From assembly GCF_900105245.1 (NCBI RefSeq), contig NZ_FNSZ01000001.1, positions 3,658,001 through 3,722,000 on the forward strand: DNA of 64,000 bases. Reading direction: 5' to 3'. This document shows, one piece after another, positions 35,048 through 43,263 of the stretch. The position numbers and the translations under genes are program-made. A model generated the notes under the pieces. The model was not told where the DNA came from. It did not search any database and saw only the letters and a list, made by a program, of their open reading frames with translations. How positions within the stretch are numbered: position 1 is the stretch's first letter; each line of letters starts with the position of its first letter. This DNA is from Streptomyces sp. 1222.5 (GTDB lineage: Bacteria; Actinomycetota; Actinomycetes; Streptomycetales; Streptomycetaceae).

Positions 35048-36235
35048 GTGAACGACCTCGCCCTCCTCCTCACCCCCGAAGGCCGCGCCCTCCTCGACGA
35101 GGTGCGCGACACCGCGCCCGCACAGGAGCTGGCCGTGGCCACCCGGCTGCGCCGCGACCATCCGGCCGAGCTGGTGTCGGCCGCGCTCGGCCAGGCACGG
35201 CTGCGGCAGCGGGCGGCGGCGAAGTTCGGCGCCGAGGACGCCGGGCGGATGTTCTTCACGCCCGACGGCGTCGAGCAGTCGACGCGGGCCCGGGTGGCGG
35301 CGTACCGGGCACGCCGGTTCGCGGAGCTGGGCGTGGCCTCGGTGGCCGACCTGTGCTGCGGGATCGGCGGCGACGCCATCGCGCTGGCGCGGGCGGGGAT
35401 CCGGGTGCTGGCCGTCGACCGGGACCCGGTGACGGCGGCGGTGGCGCGGGCGAACGCCGACGCGCTCGGTCTCGCCGGATTGATCGAGGTGCGGGAGGCC
35501 GACGTCACGGAGGTGGACACCGCCGGGTACGACGCGGTGTTCGTGGACCCGGCCCGGCGGGGCGGACGCGGCCGCATCTTCGATCCCGAGGCGTACTCGC
35601 CGCCGCTGTCCTGGGCGGTCGGCGCGGCCCGCTCCGCGCCCCGGGCGGCTCTCAAGATCGCCCCGGGCATCCCGCACGAGGCGGTGCCGGCCGAGGCGGG
35701 GGCGGAGTGGATCTCCGACGGCGGGGACGTGAAGGAGGCCGTGCTGTGGTTCGGCACCGGGGCCGCCGGCACCGTCCGGGCCACGCTGCTGCCCGGCCCG
35801 CGCACCCTGCCCGGCCGCGGCCTGCCCGACCCCCAGGTGCGTGCGGTGGGACGGTACCTGTACGAGCCCGACGGCGCCGTGATCCGTGCGCATCTGGTCG
35901 CCGAGGTGGCCGAGGAGGTGGGCGGCGGACTCCTCGACGCGACGATCGCCTACGTCACGGCCGACGAACTGCGGCCCACCGCGTTCGCCTCGGCCTACGA
36001 GATCACCGACCGGCTTCCGTTCAACGTGAAGAGACTGAAGGCCCTGCTGCGGGAGCGGGAGGTCGGCATCCTGACCGTGAAGAAGCGCGGCTCGGCCGTG
36101 GAGCCGGAGGAGCTGCGCCGCAAGGTCAGGCCCCAGGGACCCCACGCGGCCACCGTGTTCCTCACCCGGGTAGCGGGGGCACCGACCATGCTGATCGGCT
36201 CCCCCGTCCGGCCCTCGGGCCCCGGCGCGGCGTAG
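35048..36235 (+). CDS. class I SAM-dependent methyltransferase with THUMP-like C-terminus
   Basis: Protein of 395 residues. The SAM-binding motif is VADLCCGIGGDAIALA, followed by VLAVDRDPVTA and an FVDPARRGGRGR segment like the catalytic loop of nucleic-acid methyltransferases. The C-terminal domain (ADELRPTAFASAYEITDRLPFNVKRLKALLREREVGILTVKKRG) matches the THUMP-like domain of this family, which points to an RNA substrate. GTG 35048 is in a poor ribosome context. Divergent from the deacetylase pair and convergent with the sigma factor gene. Substrate unknown. Confidence 0.85.
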   Translation: MNDLALLLTPEGRALLDEVRDTAPAQELAVATRLRRDHPAELVSAALGQARLRQRAAAKFGAEDAGRMFFTPDGVEQSTRARVAAYRARRFAELGVASVADLCCGIGGDAIALARAGIRVLAVDRDPVTAAVARANADALGLAGLIEVREADVTEVDTAGYDAVFVDPARRGGRGRIFDPEAYSPPLSWAVGAARSAPRAALKIAPGIPHEAVPAEAGAEWISDGGDVKEAVLWFGTGAAGTVRATLLPGPRTLPGRGLPDPQVRAVGRYLYEPDGAVIRAHLVAEVAEEVGGGLLDATIAYVTADELRPTAFASAYEITDRLPFNVKRLKALLREREVGILTVKKRGSAVEPEELRRKVRPQGPHAATVFLTRVAGAPTMLIGSPVRPSGPGAA

Positions 36236-36262
36236 GGCCCCCTCCCCGCCCCGGGGCGGGCC

Positions 36263-37579
36263 TCAACCGGTCGGCAGGGACCGGAGCCTGGACTCGAGCA
36301 GGGCGCGTTCGCGTCCGTTGCGGGCCAGTTCCGCCGCCCGCAGGAACTCCTCGCGGGCCTCGGCCGTGCGTCCCAGGCGGGCCAGCAGGTCGCCGCGGAC
36401 GCTGGGCAGCAGGTGGTACTCGCGCAGGGCCGGCTCCGCGGCCAGGGCGTCGACCAGCTTAAGGCCCTCGGCCGGACCGTCGGCCAGGGAGACGGCGACC
36501 GCCCGGTTCAGCTCGACCACGGGAGACGGGGCACGGGCCGCCAGCAGGCCGTAGAGGGTGGCGATGGCGCGCCAGTCGGTCTCCTCGTACGTGTACGCGT
36601 GCGCGTGGCACGCGGCGATCGCCGCCTGGAGCGCGTAGGGGCCGGGGCCACCGCTCGCGGTGGCGTCGGCGCGGGCGAGGGACCGGACGCCGCGGGCGAT
36701 CAGCATGCGGTTCCAGCGGCGGCGGTTCTGGTCGCGCAGCAGCACCGGTGCGCCGTCGGGGCCGGTGCGGGCGGCGGCCCGGGACGCCTGGAACTCCAGC
36801 AGCGAGGTCAGCGCGTGCACCTCGGGTTCCTTGGGCATCAGCCCGGACAGCAAGCGGGCCAGGCGCAGGGCGTCCTCGCACAGTCCGGGACGCAGCCAGT
36901 CGTCGCCGGCGGTGGCCGCGTACCCCTCGTTGAAGATCAGGTAGATGACGTCCAGGACGGATCCGAGACGGGCTTCGCGATCGGGGCCGTACGGCACCTC
37001 GAAGGCGACGTTCTTCGTGGCGAGGGTGCGTTTGGCGCGGACGATGCGCTGGGCGGTCGTCGGTTCCGGGACCAGGAAGGCCCGGGCGATCTCCGCCGTC
37101 GTCAGGCCGCCGAGCAGGCGCAGGGTGAGCGCGGTGCGGGCCTCGGGGGACAGCACCGGGTGGCAGGTGGTGAACACCAGCCGCAGCAGGTCGTCGTCGA
37201 TGTCGTCCGGGGCGGAGGGTTCCGCGGGCGGTGCCACGGTCTCGAGGTCGCGGCCGATCTCGGCGAGTTTGCGGGTGTAGGTCTCGCGGCGCCGGATCAG
37301 GTCGACGGCCCGGTGCCGTGCGGTGGCCATGAGCCAGGCGCCGGGGTTGTCGGGCACGCCGTCGCGCGGCCACCGCTCCAGGGCGGCGACCAGTGCGTCC
37401 TGGGCCAGTTCCTCGGCGATGCCGACGTCCCGGACGATCCGGGCGACACCGGCGATCACCCGGGGCGACTCCAGCCGGAAGACGGTCTCGATCGCGCGCA
37501 CGGTGTCGGTCACCGCGCCGGGCGCCGGGGCGGGGGGCCGCGCGGCGGGCGGCTGCGGTGCGGTGGGCTGCGTTTCCAC
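36263..37579 (-). CDS. ECF42-group sigma factor with long C-terminal domain
   Basis: Alternative sigma factor of 438 residues. Regions 2 and 4 occupy the first 200 (LAQDALVAALERWP; AWLMATARHRAVDLIRRRE; LLGGLTTAEIARAFLVPEPTTAQRIVRAKRTL). The long C-terminal extension has TPR-like helices (YALQAAIAACHAHAYTYEETDWRAIATLYGLL; VELNRAVAVSLADGPAEGL), the hallmark of ECF42. GTG 37579 starts it; GGAGGT lies 15 bases upstream. It is encoded right after a DGPF/YCII protein, the constant partner of this group. There is no anti-sigma factor, so activity is probably governed by the C-terminal domain. Confidence 0.9.
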   Translation of the reverse strand: METQPTAPQPPAARPPAPAPGAVTDTVRAIETVFRLESPRVIAGVARIVRDVGIAEELAQDALVAALERWPRDGVPDNPGAWLMATARHRAVDLIRRRETYTRKLAEIGRDLETVAPPAEPSAPDDIDDDLLRLVFTTCHPVLSPEARTALTLRLLGGLTTAEIARAFLVPEPTTAQRIVRAKRTLATKNVAFEVPYGPDREARLGSVLDVIYLIFNEGYAATAGDDWLRPGLCEDALRLARLLSGLMPKEPEVHALTSLLEFQASRAAARTGPDGAPVLLRDQNRRRWNRMLIARGVRSLARADATASGGPGPYALQAAIAACHAHAYTYEETDWRAIATLYGLLAARAPSPVVELNRAVAVSLADGPAEGLKLVDALAAEPALREYHLLPSVRGDLLARLGRTAEAREEFLRAAELARNGRERALLESRLRSLPTG

Positions 37580-37623
37580 AGCCCACCATGCAACACCTCC
37601 GGACGGCGGAACGCCAGGAACGC

Positions 37624-37980
37624 CTAGCCCTCGGCGATCTCCCGGACCTCGCAGGTCACGGTCCAGAACTCCTCGTGGACCTGGAGGAACCGCTTGGTCC
37701 ACTCCAGGGCCTCGGCCTTGTCCTTGCACTGCATGAGGGCGTAGCCGCCGATGACCTCCTTGGTCTCGGTGAAGGGGCCGTCGGTGACGGAGATCTTCCC
37801 GCCCTCCCAGGTGACCCGGGTGCCCTGGGCGGAGGGGGTGAGACCCGCGGTGTCGAGCATCACGCCGGCCTTGGTGATCTCCTCGATCAGCGCGCCCATG
37901 CGCTGCATCAGCTCCTCGCTGGGGCCCTCCGCCGGTGCGGAGGACTCGTCGATGCGCACGAGCGACAGGAAGCGGGGCAT
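37624..37980 (-). CDS. DGPF/YCII-domain protein, partner of the ECF42 sigma factor
   Basis: Protein of 118 residues with the YCII-related ferredoxin-like fold. It has MPRFLSLVRID, then KISVTDGPFTETKEVIGGYALMQCKDKAEALEW, in which DGPF is the family signature. It probably works with the sigma factor just downstream, either as its main target or as a small-molecule binder; this is known only as a genomic association. ATG 37980 has AAGGAG upstream. A promoter of ECF42 type lies about 50 bp before it. Confidence 0.9.
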   Translation of the reverse strand: MPRFLSLVRIDESSAPAEGPSEELMQRMGALIEEITKAGVMLDTAGLTPSAQGTRVTWEGGKISVTDGPFTETKEVIGGYALMQCKDKAEALEWTKRFLQVHEEFWTVTCEVREIAEG

Positions 37981-38030
37981 GGAGACTCCTTCGGTGGGGC
38001 GGCGGGACCGTTCCCCGCCGCTCACCCATG

Positions 38031-38058
38031 CGTCGAACGGGAGACGGCCGGATCGACA
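38031..38058 (-). promoter_or_regulatory. probable ECF42 autoregulated promoter
   Basis: On the minus strand TGTCGA (38053-38058) is followed after 17 bp by CGAC (38032-38035). This resembles the TGTCGA/CG(A/T)C consensus I recall for ECF42 targets. The start point would be about 45 bp before the DGPF gene ATG. Confidence 0.6.
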
Positions 38059-38121
38059 GGCTCGGCGGAATTTCCCGAAGATTTTTTTCCGGCAGCTGTT
38101 CGTGCAGGTCAGCGCACGTGT

Positions 38122-39168
38122 CTAGCGCAAGGACGCCCACAGTTCACCGGCCGCCGGTTCCTTGGCGACCACCCGGTTGGGGTCGGAGGGCGCAGGGAGG
38201 ACCGGCATCGTCACGGTCCTCGTCCGGTCAGCGGTCAGGCCCCGCAGGCTGCGGCCGAGGCTCATCAGCTCGTTCAGGGAGTCGAGGCCGGTGTCGGTGG
38301 TCAGGCTCGCGGTGAGGGCGTCGGCGACCTGGTACAGCCCGGCCGGGTCGGTGAGCAGGTTCATGGTGGCGATGCGCTCCAGCAGCGCCTTCACCAGCTT
38401 CTGCTGCAGGCCTATGCGGCCGAGGTCGCTGCCGTCGCCCATGCCGTGCCGGGTGCGGGCGAGGGCCAGGGCCTGGGTGCCGTCGAGGTGGTGGTCGCCG
38501 GCGTCCAGCCGCAGATGACTCTTGTCGTCGTCGATGTCCTGGTCGGTGGTGACGTCGACCCCGCCGAGCGCGTCCACCAGCTTCGCGAAGCCGGCGAAGT
38601 CGATCTCGACGTAGTGGTCCATGCGGACGTGCGTGAGCGACTCGACGGTCTTCACGGCGCACACCGGACCGCCCACCGAGTACGCACTGTTGAACATGGC
38701 GCCGTGGGTCACCGCCGTCGAACCGCCGGACGGGAGCGGGCACGACGGGCGGGTGACGAGGGTGTCGCGCGGGATGCTGACGACGGTGGCCTCCGTACGG
38801 CCCGCGTCGATGTGCACGACCATCGCGGTGTCGGACCGGGCGCCACCGCTGTCGCCGCCGCCGAGCGCCTTGTTGGTCTTGCCGCTGCGCGAGTCCGAGC
38901 CGAGGACCAGGATGTTCAGGGAGCCGCTCGGCAGTGGGGAGGCGGCGGCCGTGGACGGGGTGACCACCGCCCGTGCGGGCCGGTCGTCGCCGAGCGCGGT
39001 GTTGATGTCGACGCTTCTGATGTTGTCGTCGAGATGCCGGTACGCCCAGGTCGTGGCGGCGGCTGCGAGCACCAGCGCGCCCGCCAGGGCGAAGCCGGTG
39101 ATGCGCAGCGCTCTCCGCCGCCGGCCACCCGGTCCGCCCGTGTCGCTTTGTTCCTCGTGTCGCGTCAC
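38122..39168 (-). CDS. LytR-CpsA-Psr (LCP) family protein
   Basis: Membrane-anchored phosphotransferase, 348 residues, that in this family attaches teichoic acid or other glycopolymers to peptidoglycan. After a basic cytosolic start comes one helix (ITGFALAGALVLAAAATTWAY), then the outer LCP domain. It has NILVLGSDSRSG, RSDTAMVVHID, VSIPRDTLV, VEIDFAGFAKLVDALGGVDV and the Arg-rich ALALARTRHG. Polyprenyl-phosphate-binding arginines are kept. It has its own transcript by position; the neighbours are unrelated. Confidence 0.92.
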   Translation of the reverse strand: MTRHEEQSDTGGPGGRRRRALRITGFALAGALVLAAAATTWAYRHLDDNIRSVDINTALGDDRPARAVVTPSTAAASPLPSGSLNILVLGSDSRSGKTNKALGGGDSGGARSDTAMVVHIDAGRTEATVVSIPRDTLVTRPSCPLPSGGSTAVTHGAMFNSAYSVGGPVCAVKTVESLTHVRMDHYVEIDFAGFAKLVDALGGVDVTTDQDIDDDKSHLRLDAGDHHLDGTQALALARTRHGMGDGSDLGRIGLQQKLVKALLERIATMNLLTDPAGLYQVADALTASLTTDTGLDSLNELMSLGRSLRGLTADRTRTVTMPVLPAPSDPNRVVAKEPAAGELWASLR

Positions 39169-39313
39169 GGGCAGGAACGTACGTCCGAATTATTAGGGGA
39201 CTGTTAGCAGAAGCCGCCCGAGTCGGCATTCCAGGGAAATTCTCATCCCGGGAGCACCGAGTCCTCGTTCCCGGCTCCGGCTCCGCCTCCGAAAGTTTCG
39301 GCCCCGACCGGCG

Positions 39314-40345
39314 TCAGCCCGCGGCCGGCGCCGCCGTGCTCGACCGCACCACCAGACGGGTCGCCAGTTCCACCCGGGTCGCGGACCGTTCCTCCCGCTC
39401 CCGGCCGAGCTCCAGCACCAGCCGGGCCGCCGCTTCGGCCATCTCGGTCAGCGGCTGCCGGACGGTCGTCAGCGGCGGGCCGACCCAGCGGGACACCGGC
39501 AGATCGTCGAAGCCGACGACGCTGAGGTCCTCGGGGATGCGCAGCCCCAGCTCGCGGGCCGCCTCGTACAGGCCGAGCGCCTGGAGGTCGTTGCCCGCGA
39601 AGACGGCGGTCGGCCGGTCGGGGCGGCGCAGCAGCTCCAGGCCCAGCCGGTAGCCGGCGTCGTGGTGGAAGTCGCCGGTCAGCACGAGCGAGGGGTCGGC
39701 GGGCAGCCCGGCCGTCTCCAGGGCGGCCCGGTAGCCGTCCACGCGGGCCCGGCTGCACATCATCCGGGAGGGGCCGCTGATCGCCCCGATCCGGGTGTGG
39801 CCGAGGTCCACCAGATGCCGGGTGGCGGCGAGACCGCCCTGCCAGTTGGTGGCGCCGATCGAGGGCACGTCGGGTCCCGGGTCGCCGGCCGGGTCCATCA
39901 CCACGAACGGGATGGACCGGCTGGTCAGCAGCGCACGCTGGGGCTCGTCGAGCCCGGACAGCACGAGCACCACGCCGTGCGGACGGCGGGCGGCGACCTG
40001 GTCGGCCCAGGTCCGGCCGGGGGTGAGCCGTCCCGCGGACTCCGACAGCACCACGCTCAGCCCGGCGTCCCGGGCCACGTTCTCCACGCCCCGGATGACC
40101 TCCATCGCCCAGGCGCTCTCCAGTTCGTGGAAGACCAGGTCGATCAGCGGGGAACGGGAGGCCTCGGCGCGGCGGCGCCGGTAGCCGTGGGTGCGCAGCA
40201 GTTCCTCGACACGAGTACGGGTCGCGGCGGCGACGTCCGCACGCCCATTGAGCACCTTCGAAACAGTCGGAGCGGACACCCCGGCCGCGCGGGCGATCTC
40301 GGCCAGGGTCGCCGTCTGCGTTTCTACGGACTTCGCGGGCTTCAT
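39314..40345 (-). CDS. LacI-family repressor
   Basis: Sugar-responsive repressor of 343 residues. The HTH (TLAEIARAAGVSAPTVSKVLNGRADV) and hinge helix are at the N-terminus, and a periplasmic-binding-like effector domain follows. It contains YRLGLELLRRPDRPTAVFAGNDLQALGLYEAARELGLRIPEDLSVVGFDDLP. Divergent from a GH3 glycosidase gene, with promoter and repeats between, so it most likely represses that gene and itself. The inducer should be a sugar released by the glycosidase. Confidence 0.92.
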   Translation of the reverse strand: MKPAKSVETQTATLAEIARAAGVSAPTVSKVLNGRADVAAATRTRVEELLRTHGYRRRRAEASRSPLIDLVFHELESAWAMEVIRGVENVARDAGLSVVLSESAGRLTPGRTWADQVAARRPHGVVLVLSGLDEPQRALLTSRSIPFVVMDPAGDPGPDVPSIGATNWQGGLAATRHLVDLGHTRIGAISGPSRMMCSRARVDGYRAALETAGLPADPSLVLTGDFHHDAGYRLGLELLRRPDRPTAVFAGNDLQALGLYEAARELGLRIPEDLSVVGFDDLPVSRWVGPPLTTVRQPLTEMAEAAARLVLELGREREERSATRVELATRLVVRSSTAAPAAG

Positions 40346-40373
40346 GGCCGCGATCGTATCGCCGTTGAGCCTC

Positions 40374-40438
40374 TTGACGAAGGCGTGTGTACCGCCATAG
40401 GTTCCCGGAACATTCGAGGTGTCATTCGAAACATTCGA
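40374..40438 (+). promoter_or_regulatory. GH3 glycosidase promoter with threefold CATTCGA repeat
   Basis: TTGACG (40374-40379), an 18-bp spacer and TAGGTT (40398-40403) form a good vegetative promoter reading into the glycosidase gene. Just downstream CATTCGA occurs three times as direct repeats (40411, 40423, 40432), the middle copy forming TTCGAA. Binding there by the divergent LacI-family protein would block transcription. The repeats do not form the usual LacI-type single palindrome. Confidence 0.6.
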
Positions 40439-40494
40439 CGGCAGGGGCCCGACCCGGCCGTCGGCACGATCCCGACCGTCCGACGGGAGTTCCC

Positions 40495-42801
40495 TTGACC
40501 ACCGCTCCGTGGCGCGACCCCGCGCTGCCCGCCGCCGCCCGCGTCGACGACCTGCTCTCGCGGATGACCCTCCAGGAGAAGACCGCCCAGCTGTACGGCG
40601 TGTGGGTGGGGGCCGCCACGGACGGCGACGGAGTCGCCCCGCACCAGCGCGAGATGACGGCCGCGTACGACTGGGACGAGCTGATCGCCTCCGGACTCGG
40701 CCAGCTGACCCGCTCGTTCGGCACCGCCCCGGTCGAACCGGCCCTCGCCGCTCGGGCCCTGGCCCGGGCCCAGCGGCGCATCGCCGCCGCGAACCGCTTC
40801 GGCATCCCGGCGGTCGCCCACGAGGAGTGCCTGGCCGGCTTCACCGCCTGGCGCGCGACGGCCTACCCCGTACCGCTCGCCTGGGGCGCCTCGTTCGACC
40901 CGGAGCTGGTGGCGGAGATGGGCCGCCGGATCGGTCACGACCTGCGCTCGGCCGGCGTCCACCAGGGCCTCGCGCCCGTCCTGGACGTGGTCCGCGATCC
41001 CCGCTGGGGGCGGGTGGAGGAGACGATCGGCGAGGACCCGTACCTGGTGGGCACCCTCGGCACCGCCTACGTGCGGGGCCTGGAGTCGGCCGGGGTCGTG
41101 GCGACCCTCAAGCACTTCGCCGGGTACGCCTCCTCGGCCGGCGCCCGGAACCTCGCTCCGGTCCGGGCGGGCGTACGGGAGTTCGCGGACGTCACGCTGC
41201 CACCGTTCGAGATGGCGCTGCGCGAGGGCGGGGCCCGCTCGGTGATGGCCGCCTACACGGAGACCGACGGGGTGCCCGCCTCCGCCGACCCGTGCCTGCT
41301 CACCGGGGTGCTGCGCGAGGAGTGGGGCTTCACCGGCACGGTCGTCTCCGACTACTTCGGCATCGGCTTCCTCCGCACCCTGCACCAGGTCGCGGCCGAC
41401 GAGGCGGAGGCAGCCCGGCTGGCCCTGGTCGCGGGTGTCGACGTGGAACTGCCCACCCTCGACTGCTTCGGCGACCCGCTCGCCGAGGCCGTGCGGAAGG
41501 GCCGCGTCCCCGAGTCCCTGGTGGACCGCGCGGCCCGCCGCGTGCTCCGCCAGAAGTGCGAACTCGGCCTGCTGGACGAGGACTGGACCCCGGAGCCGGA
41601 CGGGCCGCCGGAGCTGGACTCCGCCGGGAACAGGGCGGTCGCCCGGCGCCTCGCGGAGGAGTCGGTGGTCCTGCTGGACAATCCCGGCGGCCTGCTGCCG
41701 CTCGCCCCCGGCGGCCGGATCGCGGTCGTGGGCCCGCGTGCGGCGGACGCGCTCGCCATGCTCGGCTGCTACTCCTTCCCCTCCCACGTCCTCCCGCATC
41801 ACCCCGGGGTTCCGCTCGGCATCGAGGTGCCCCCGCTGCTGCACGCGCTGCGCGCCGAACTGCCGGACGCCGAGGTCACGTTCGCCGAGGGGTGCGGCGT
41901 CTGCGACCCGGACACGAGCGGCTTCGAGGAGGCCGTGGCCCGGGCGGCCGAGGCGGACGTGTGCGTCGCCGTGCTCGGCGACCGCGCGGGACTGTTCGGC
42001 CGGGGCACCTCCGGCGAGGGCTGCGACGTGGCCGACCTGCGGCTCCCCGGTGTGCAGGCGGAACTGCTGGACGCGCTGGCCACGACGGGCGTCCCGGTCG
42101 TCCTCGTGCTGCTCACCGGCCGCCCCTACGCGCTCGGCCGCTGGCACGGCCGGCTCGGCGCGGTCGTGCAGGCCTTCTTCCCCGGCGAGGAGGGCGGCCC
42201 GGCGGTGGCGGGGGTGCTGTCCGGCCGGGTGAATCCCTCCGGCCGGCTCCCGGTGAGCGTGCCGCACGGGCCCGGCGGCCAGCCCTGGACCTATCTCCAG
42301 CCCCCGCTCGGCCTGGCCGGCGAGGTCAGCAGTCTGGACCCGACCCCGCTGCACCCGTTCGGCCACGGCCTGTCGTACACGACGTTCGCCTGGGAGGGCC
42401 ACGCGGACGACGAGGTCGCGGAGATCGGCACGGACGGCGGTCACGACGTCTCGCTGACGGTGCGCAACACCGGCGACCGGACGGGCGCGGAGGTCGTCCA
42501 GCTCTATCTGCACGATCCGGTGGCCTCGGTGACCCGCCCGGACGTCCGTCTGATCGGCTACCGGCGGCTGGAACTGGCTCCCGGCGAGGCGCGCCGACTG
42601 ACCTTCCGCTTCCACGCGGACCTGTCGTCCTTCACGGACCGTACGGGGGCGCGGGTGGTGGAGCCGGGCGAACTGGAACTGCGGCTGGGCCCGTCGAGCG
42701 CGGAGACCCGGCACACGGCCCGGTTGCGGCTGTCGGGGCCCGTGCGGGTGCTGGGGGCGGACCGTCGGCTGCGGTGCGAGGTCCTGGACACGGCGGACTG
42801 A
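40495..42801 (+). CDS. glycoside hydrolase family 3 beta-glycosidase
   Basis: Enzyme of 768 residues, probably a beta-glucosidase or beta-xylosidase, that removes sugars from oligosaccharide ends. The N-terminal barrel holds HEECLAGF, RVEETIGEDPYLVG and KHFAGYA. The nucleophile is D286 in VVSDYFG. The alpha/beta sandwich domain (GRIAVVGPRAADALAMLGCYS) and a fibronectin-III-like C-terminal domain (RNTGDRTGAEVVQLYLHD) follow. There is no signal peptide, so it is probably intracellular. It starts with TTG at 40495 behind CGGGAG. Regulated by the adjacent LacI protein. Exact sugar unknown. Confidence 0.9.
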   Translation: MTTAPWRDPALPAAARVDDLLSRMTLQEKTAQLYGVWVGAATDGDGVAPHQREMTAAYDWDELIASGLGQLTRSFGTAPVEPALAARALARAQRRIAAANRFGIPAVAHEECLAGFTAWRATAYPVPLAWGASFDPELVAEMGRRIGHDLRSAGVHQGLAPVLDVVRDPRWGRVEETIGEDPYLVGTLGTAYVRGLESAGVVATLKHFAGYASSAGARNLAPVRAGVREFADVTLPPFEMALREGGARSVMAAYTETDGVPASADPCLLTGVLREEWGFTGTVVSDYFGIGFLRTLHQVAADEAEAARLALVAGVDVELPTLDCFGDPLAEAVRKGRVPESLVDRAARRVLRQKCELGLLDEDWTPEPDGPPELDSAGNRAVARRLAEESVVLLDNPGGLLPLAPGGRIAVVGPRAADALAMLGCYSFPSHVLPHHPGVPLGIEVPPLLHALRAELPDAEVTFAEGCGVCDPDTSGFEEAVARAAEADVCVAVLGDRAGLFGRGTSGEGCDVADLRLPGVQAELLDALATTGVPVVLVLLTGRPYALGRWHGRLGAVVQAFFPGEEGGPAVAGVLSGRVNPSGRLPVSVPHGPGGQPWTYLQPPLGLAGEVSSLDPTPLHPFGHGLSYTTFAWEGHADDEVAEIGTDGGHDVSLTVRNTGDRTGAEVVQLYLHDPVASVTRPDVRLIGYRRLELAPGEARRLTFRFHADLSSFTDRTGARVVEPGELELRLGPSSAETRHTARLRLSGPVRVLGADRRLRCEVLDTAD

Positions 42802-42823
42802 GCCGGGGCCCCCGGAACGCGAG

Positions 42824-42855
42824 CACCCCGCTCCCGGAGACCCGGGAACGGGGTG
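42824..42855. terminator. hairpin between the GH3 gene and the tRNA-Gly gene
   Basis: A 14-position stem with one mismatch around an AGAC loop, from CACCCCG-CT-CCCGG on the left. It lies 23 bp after the glycosidase stop and ends five bases from the tRNA 3' end, so it probably terminates both transcripts. Confidence 0.75.
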
Positions 42856-42859
42856 TGTG

Positions 42860-42932
42860 TGGAGCGCCGGGCAGGCCTTGCACCTGCATCTCCCCGCAGG
42901 AAGCGGGACGTCTTTCCTTGGACCACCAACGC
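42860..42932 (-). tRNA. atypical tRNA-Gly, anticodon UCC, CCA encoded
   Basis: Folds by hand as a complete 73-base tRNA. Acceptor GCGTTGG pairs with CCGGCGC (two G-U pairs). The D arm is GTCC-AAGGAA-AGAC, the anticodon stem TCCCG/CGGGG with loop CTTCCTG, and the variable loop AGAT. The T stem is GCAGG/CCTGC, then comes discriminator T and CCA. Glycine identity features known from bacteria are kept: G1-C72, C2-G71, C35, C36 and U73. The T loop is TGCAAGG, so position 55 is G and position 60 is G where nearly all tRNAs have TTC and a pyrimidine. The D loop is minimal. It has its own promoter and a terminator just downstream. It may be a dedicated, perhaps non-translational, tRNA. Confidence 0.8.
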
Positions 42933-42973
42933 ACTGCGTCCGAACCGGTGTTCCGGCCGTTCGCTGTGTGATG

Positions 42974-43003
42974 ATCATAGCGCAGTCGGCGGGGATTGCT
43001 CAA
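42974..43003 (-). promoter_or_regulatory. strong promoter of the tRNA-Gly gene
   Basis: On the minus strand TTGAGC (42998-43003) is followed after 18 bp by TATGAT (42974-42979), close to the vegetative consensus. It starts three bases after the end of the upstream operon and would give a leader of about 35 bases before the tRNA. Confidence 0.8.
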
Positions 43004-43005
43004 GC

Positions 43006-43263
43006 TCAGCCCTCCGCCACCGGTTCGAACCGCCACCGGTGCACCGCACGGGTCGTCAACTCCGGTTCCGGCTCGGGCAGTTCCGGCAGCGGGGCGTCGT
43101 AGGGCGCGTCCCACCACGTGATGACCAGCACCCGGTCCCCCGGCGCCCGGAAGGTCTCCCGGCGCAGCGGGGACCGGGCCAGGCCCTGCCCCCGCACCCA
43201 GGCCAGCAGTTCCTCGCCGCGGCCCTCGGCGGCCCGGGCCTCCCACATCAGCGCGACGGTCAC
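43006..43263 (-). CDS. small antibiotic-monooxygenase-like (ABM fold) protein
   Basis: Protein of 85 residues, last in the tsaB-rimI-tsaD operon. It has VALMWEARAAEGRGEELLAWV, an RRETFRAPGDRVLVITWWD strand region and HRWRFEPV at the end, the pattern of a dimeric alpha+beta barrel. The GTG start overlaps the tsaD stop by four bases (GTGA), so it is translationally coupled. No function in t6A synthesis is known to me. The longer frame upstream is a shadow of tsaD. Confidence 0.8.
   Translation of the reverse strand: MTVALMWEARAAEGRGEELLAWVRGQGLARSPLRRETFRAPGDRVLVITWWDAPYDAPLPELPEPEPELTTRAVHRWRFEPVAEG

Noticed and set aside
34958..36145. N-terminal extension of the deacetylase frame to 699 residues
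   Set aside because: The upstream part is exactly antisense to the methyltransferase gene. A normal lipoprotein signal begins at ATG 34957.
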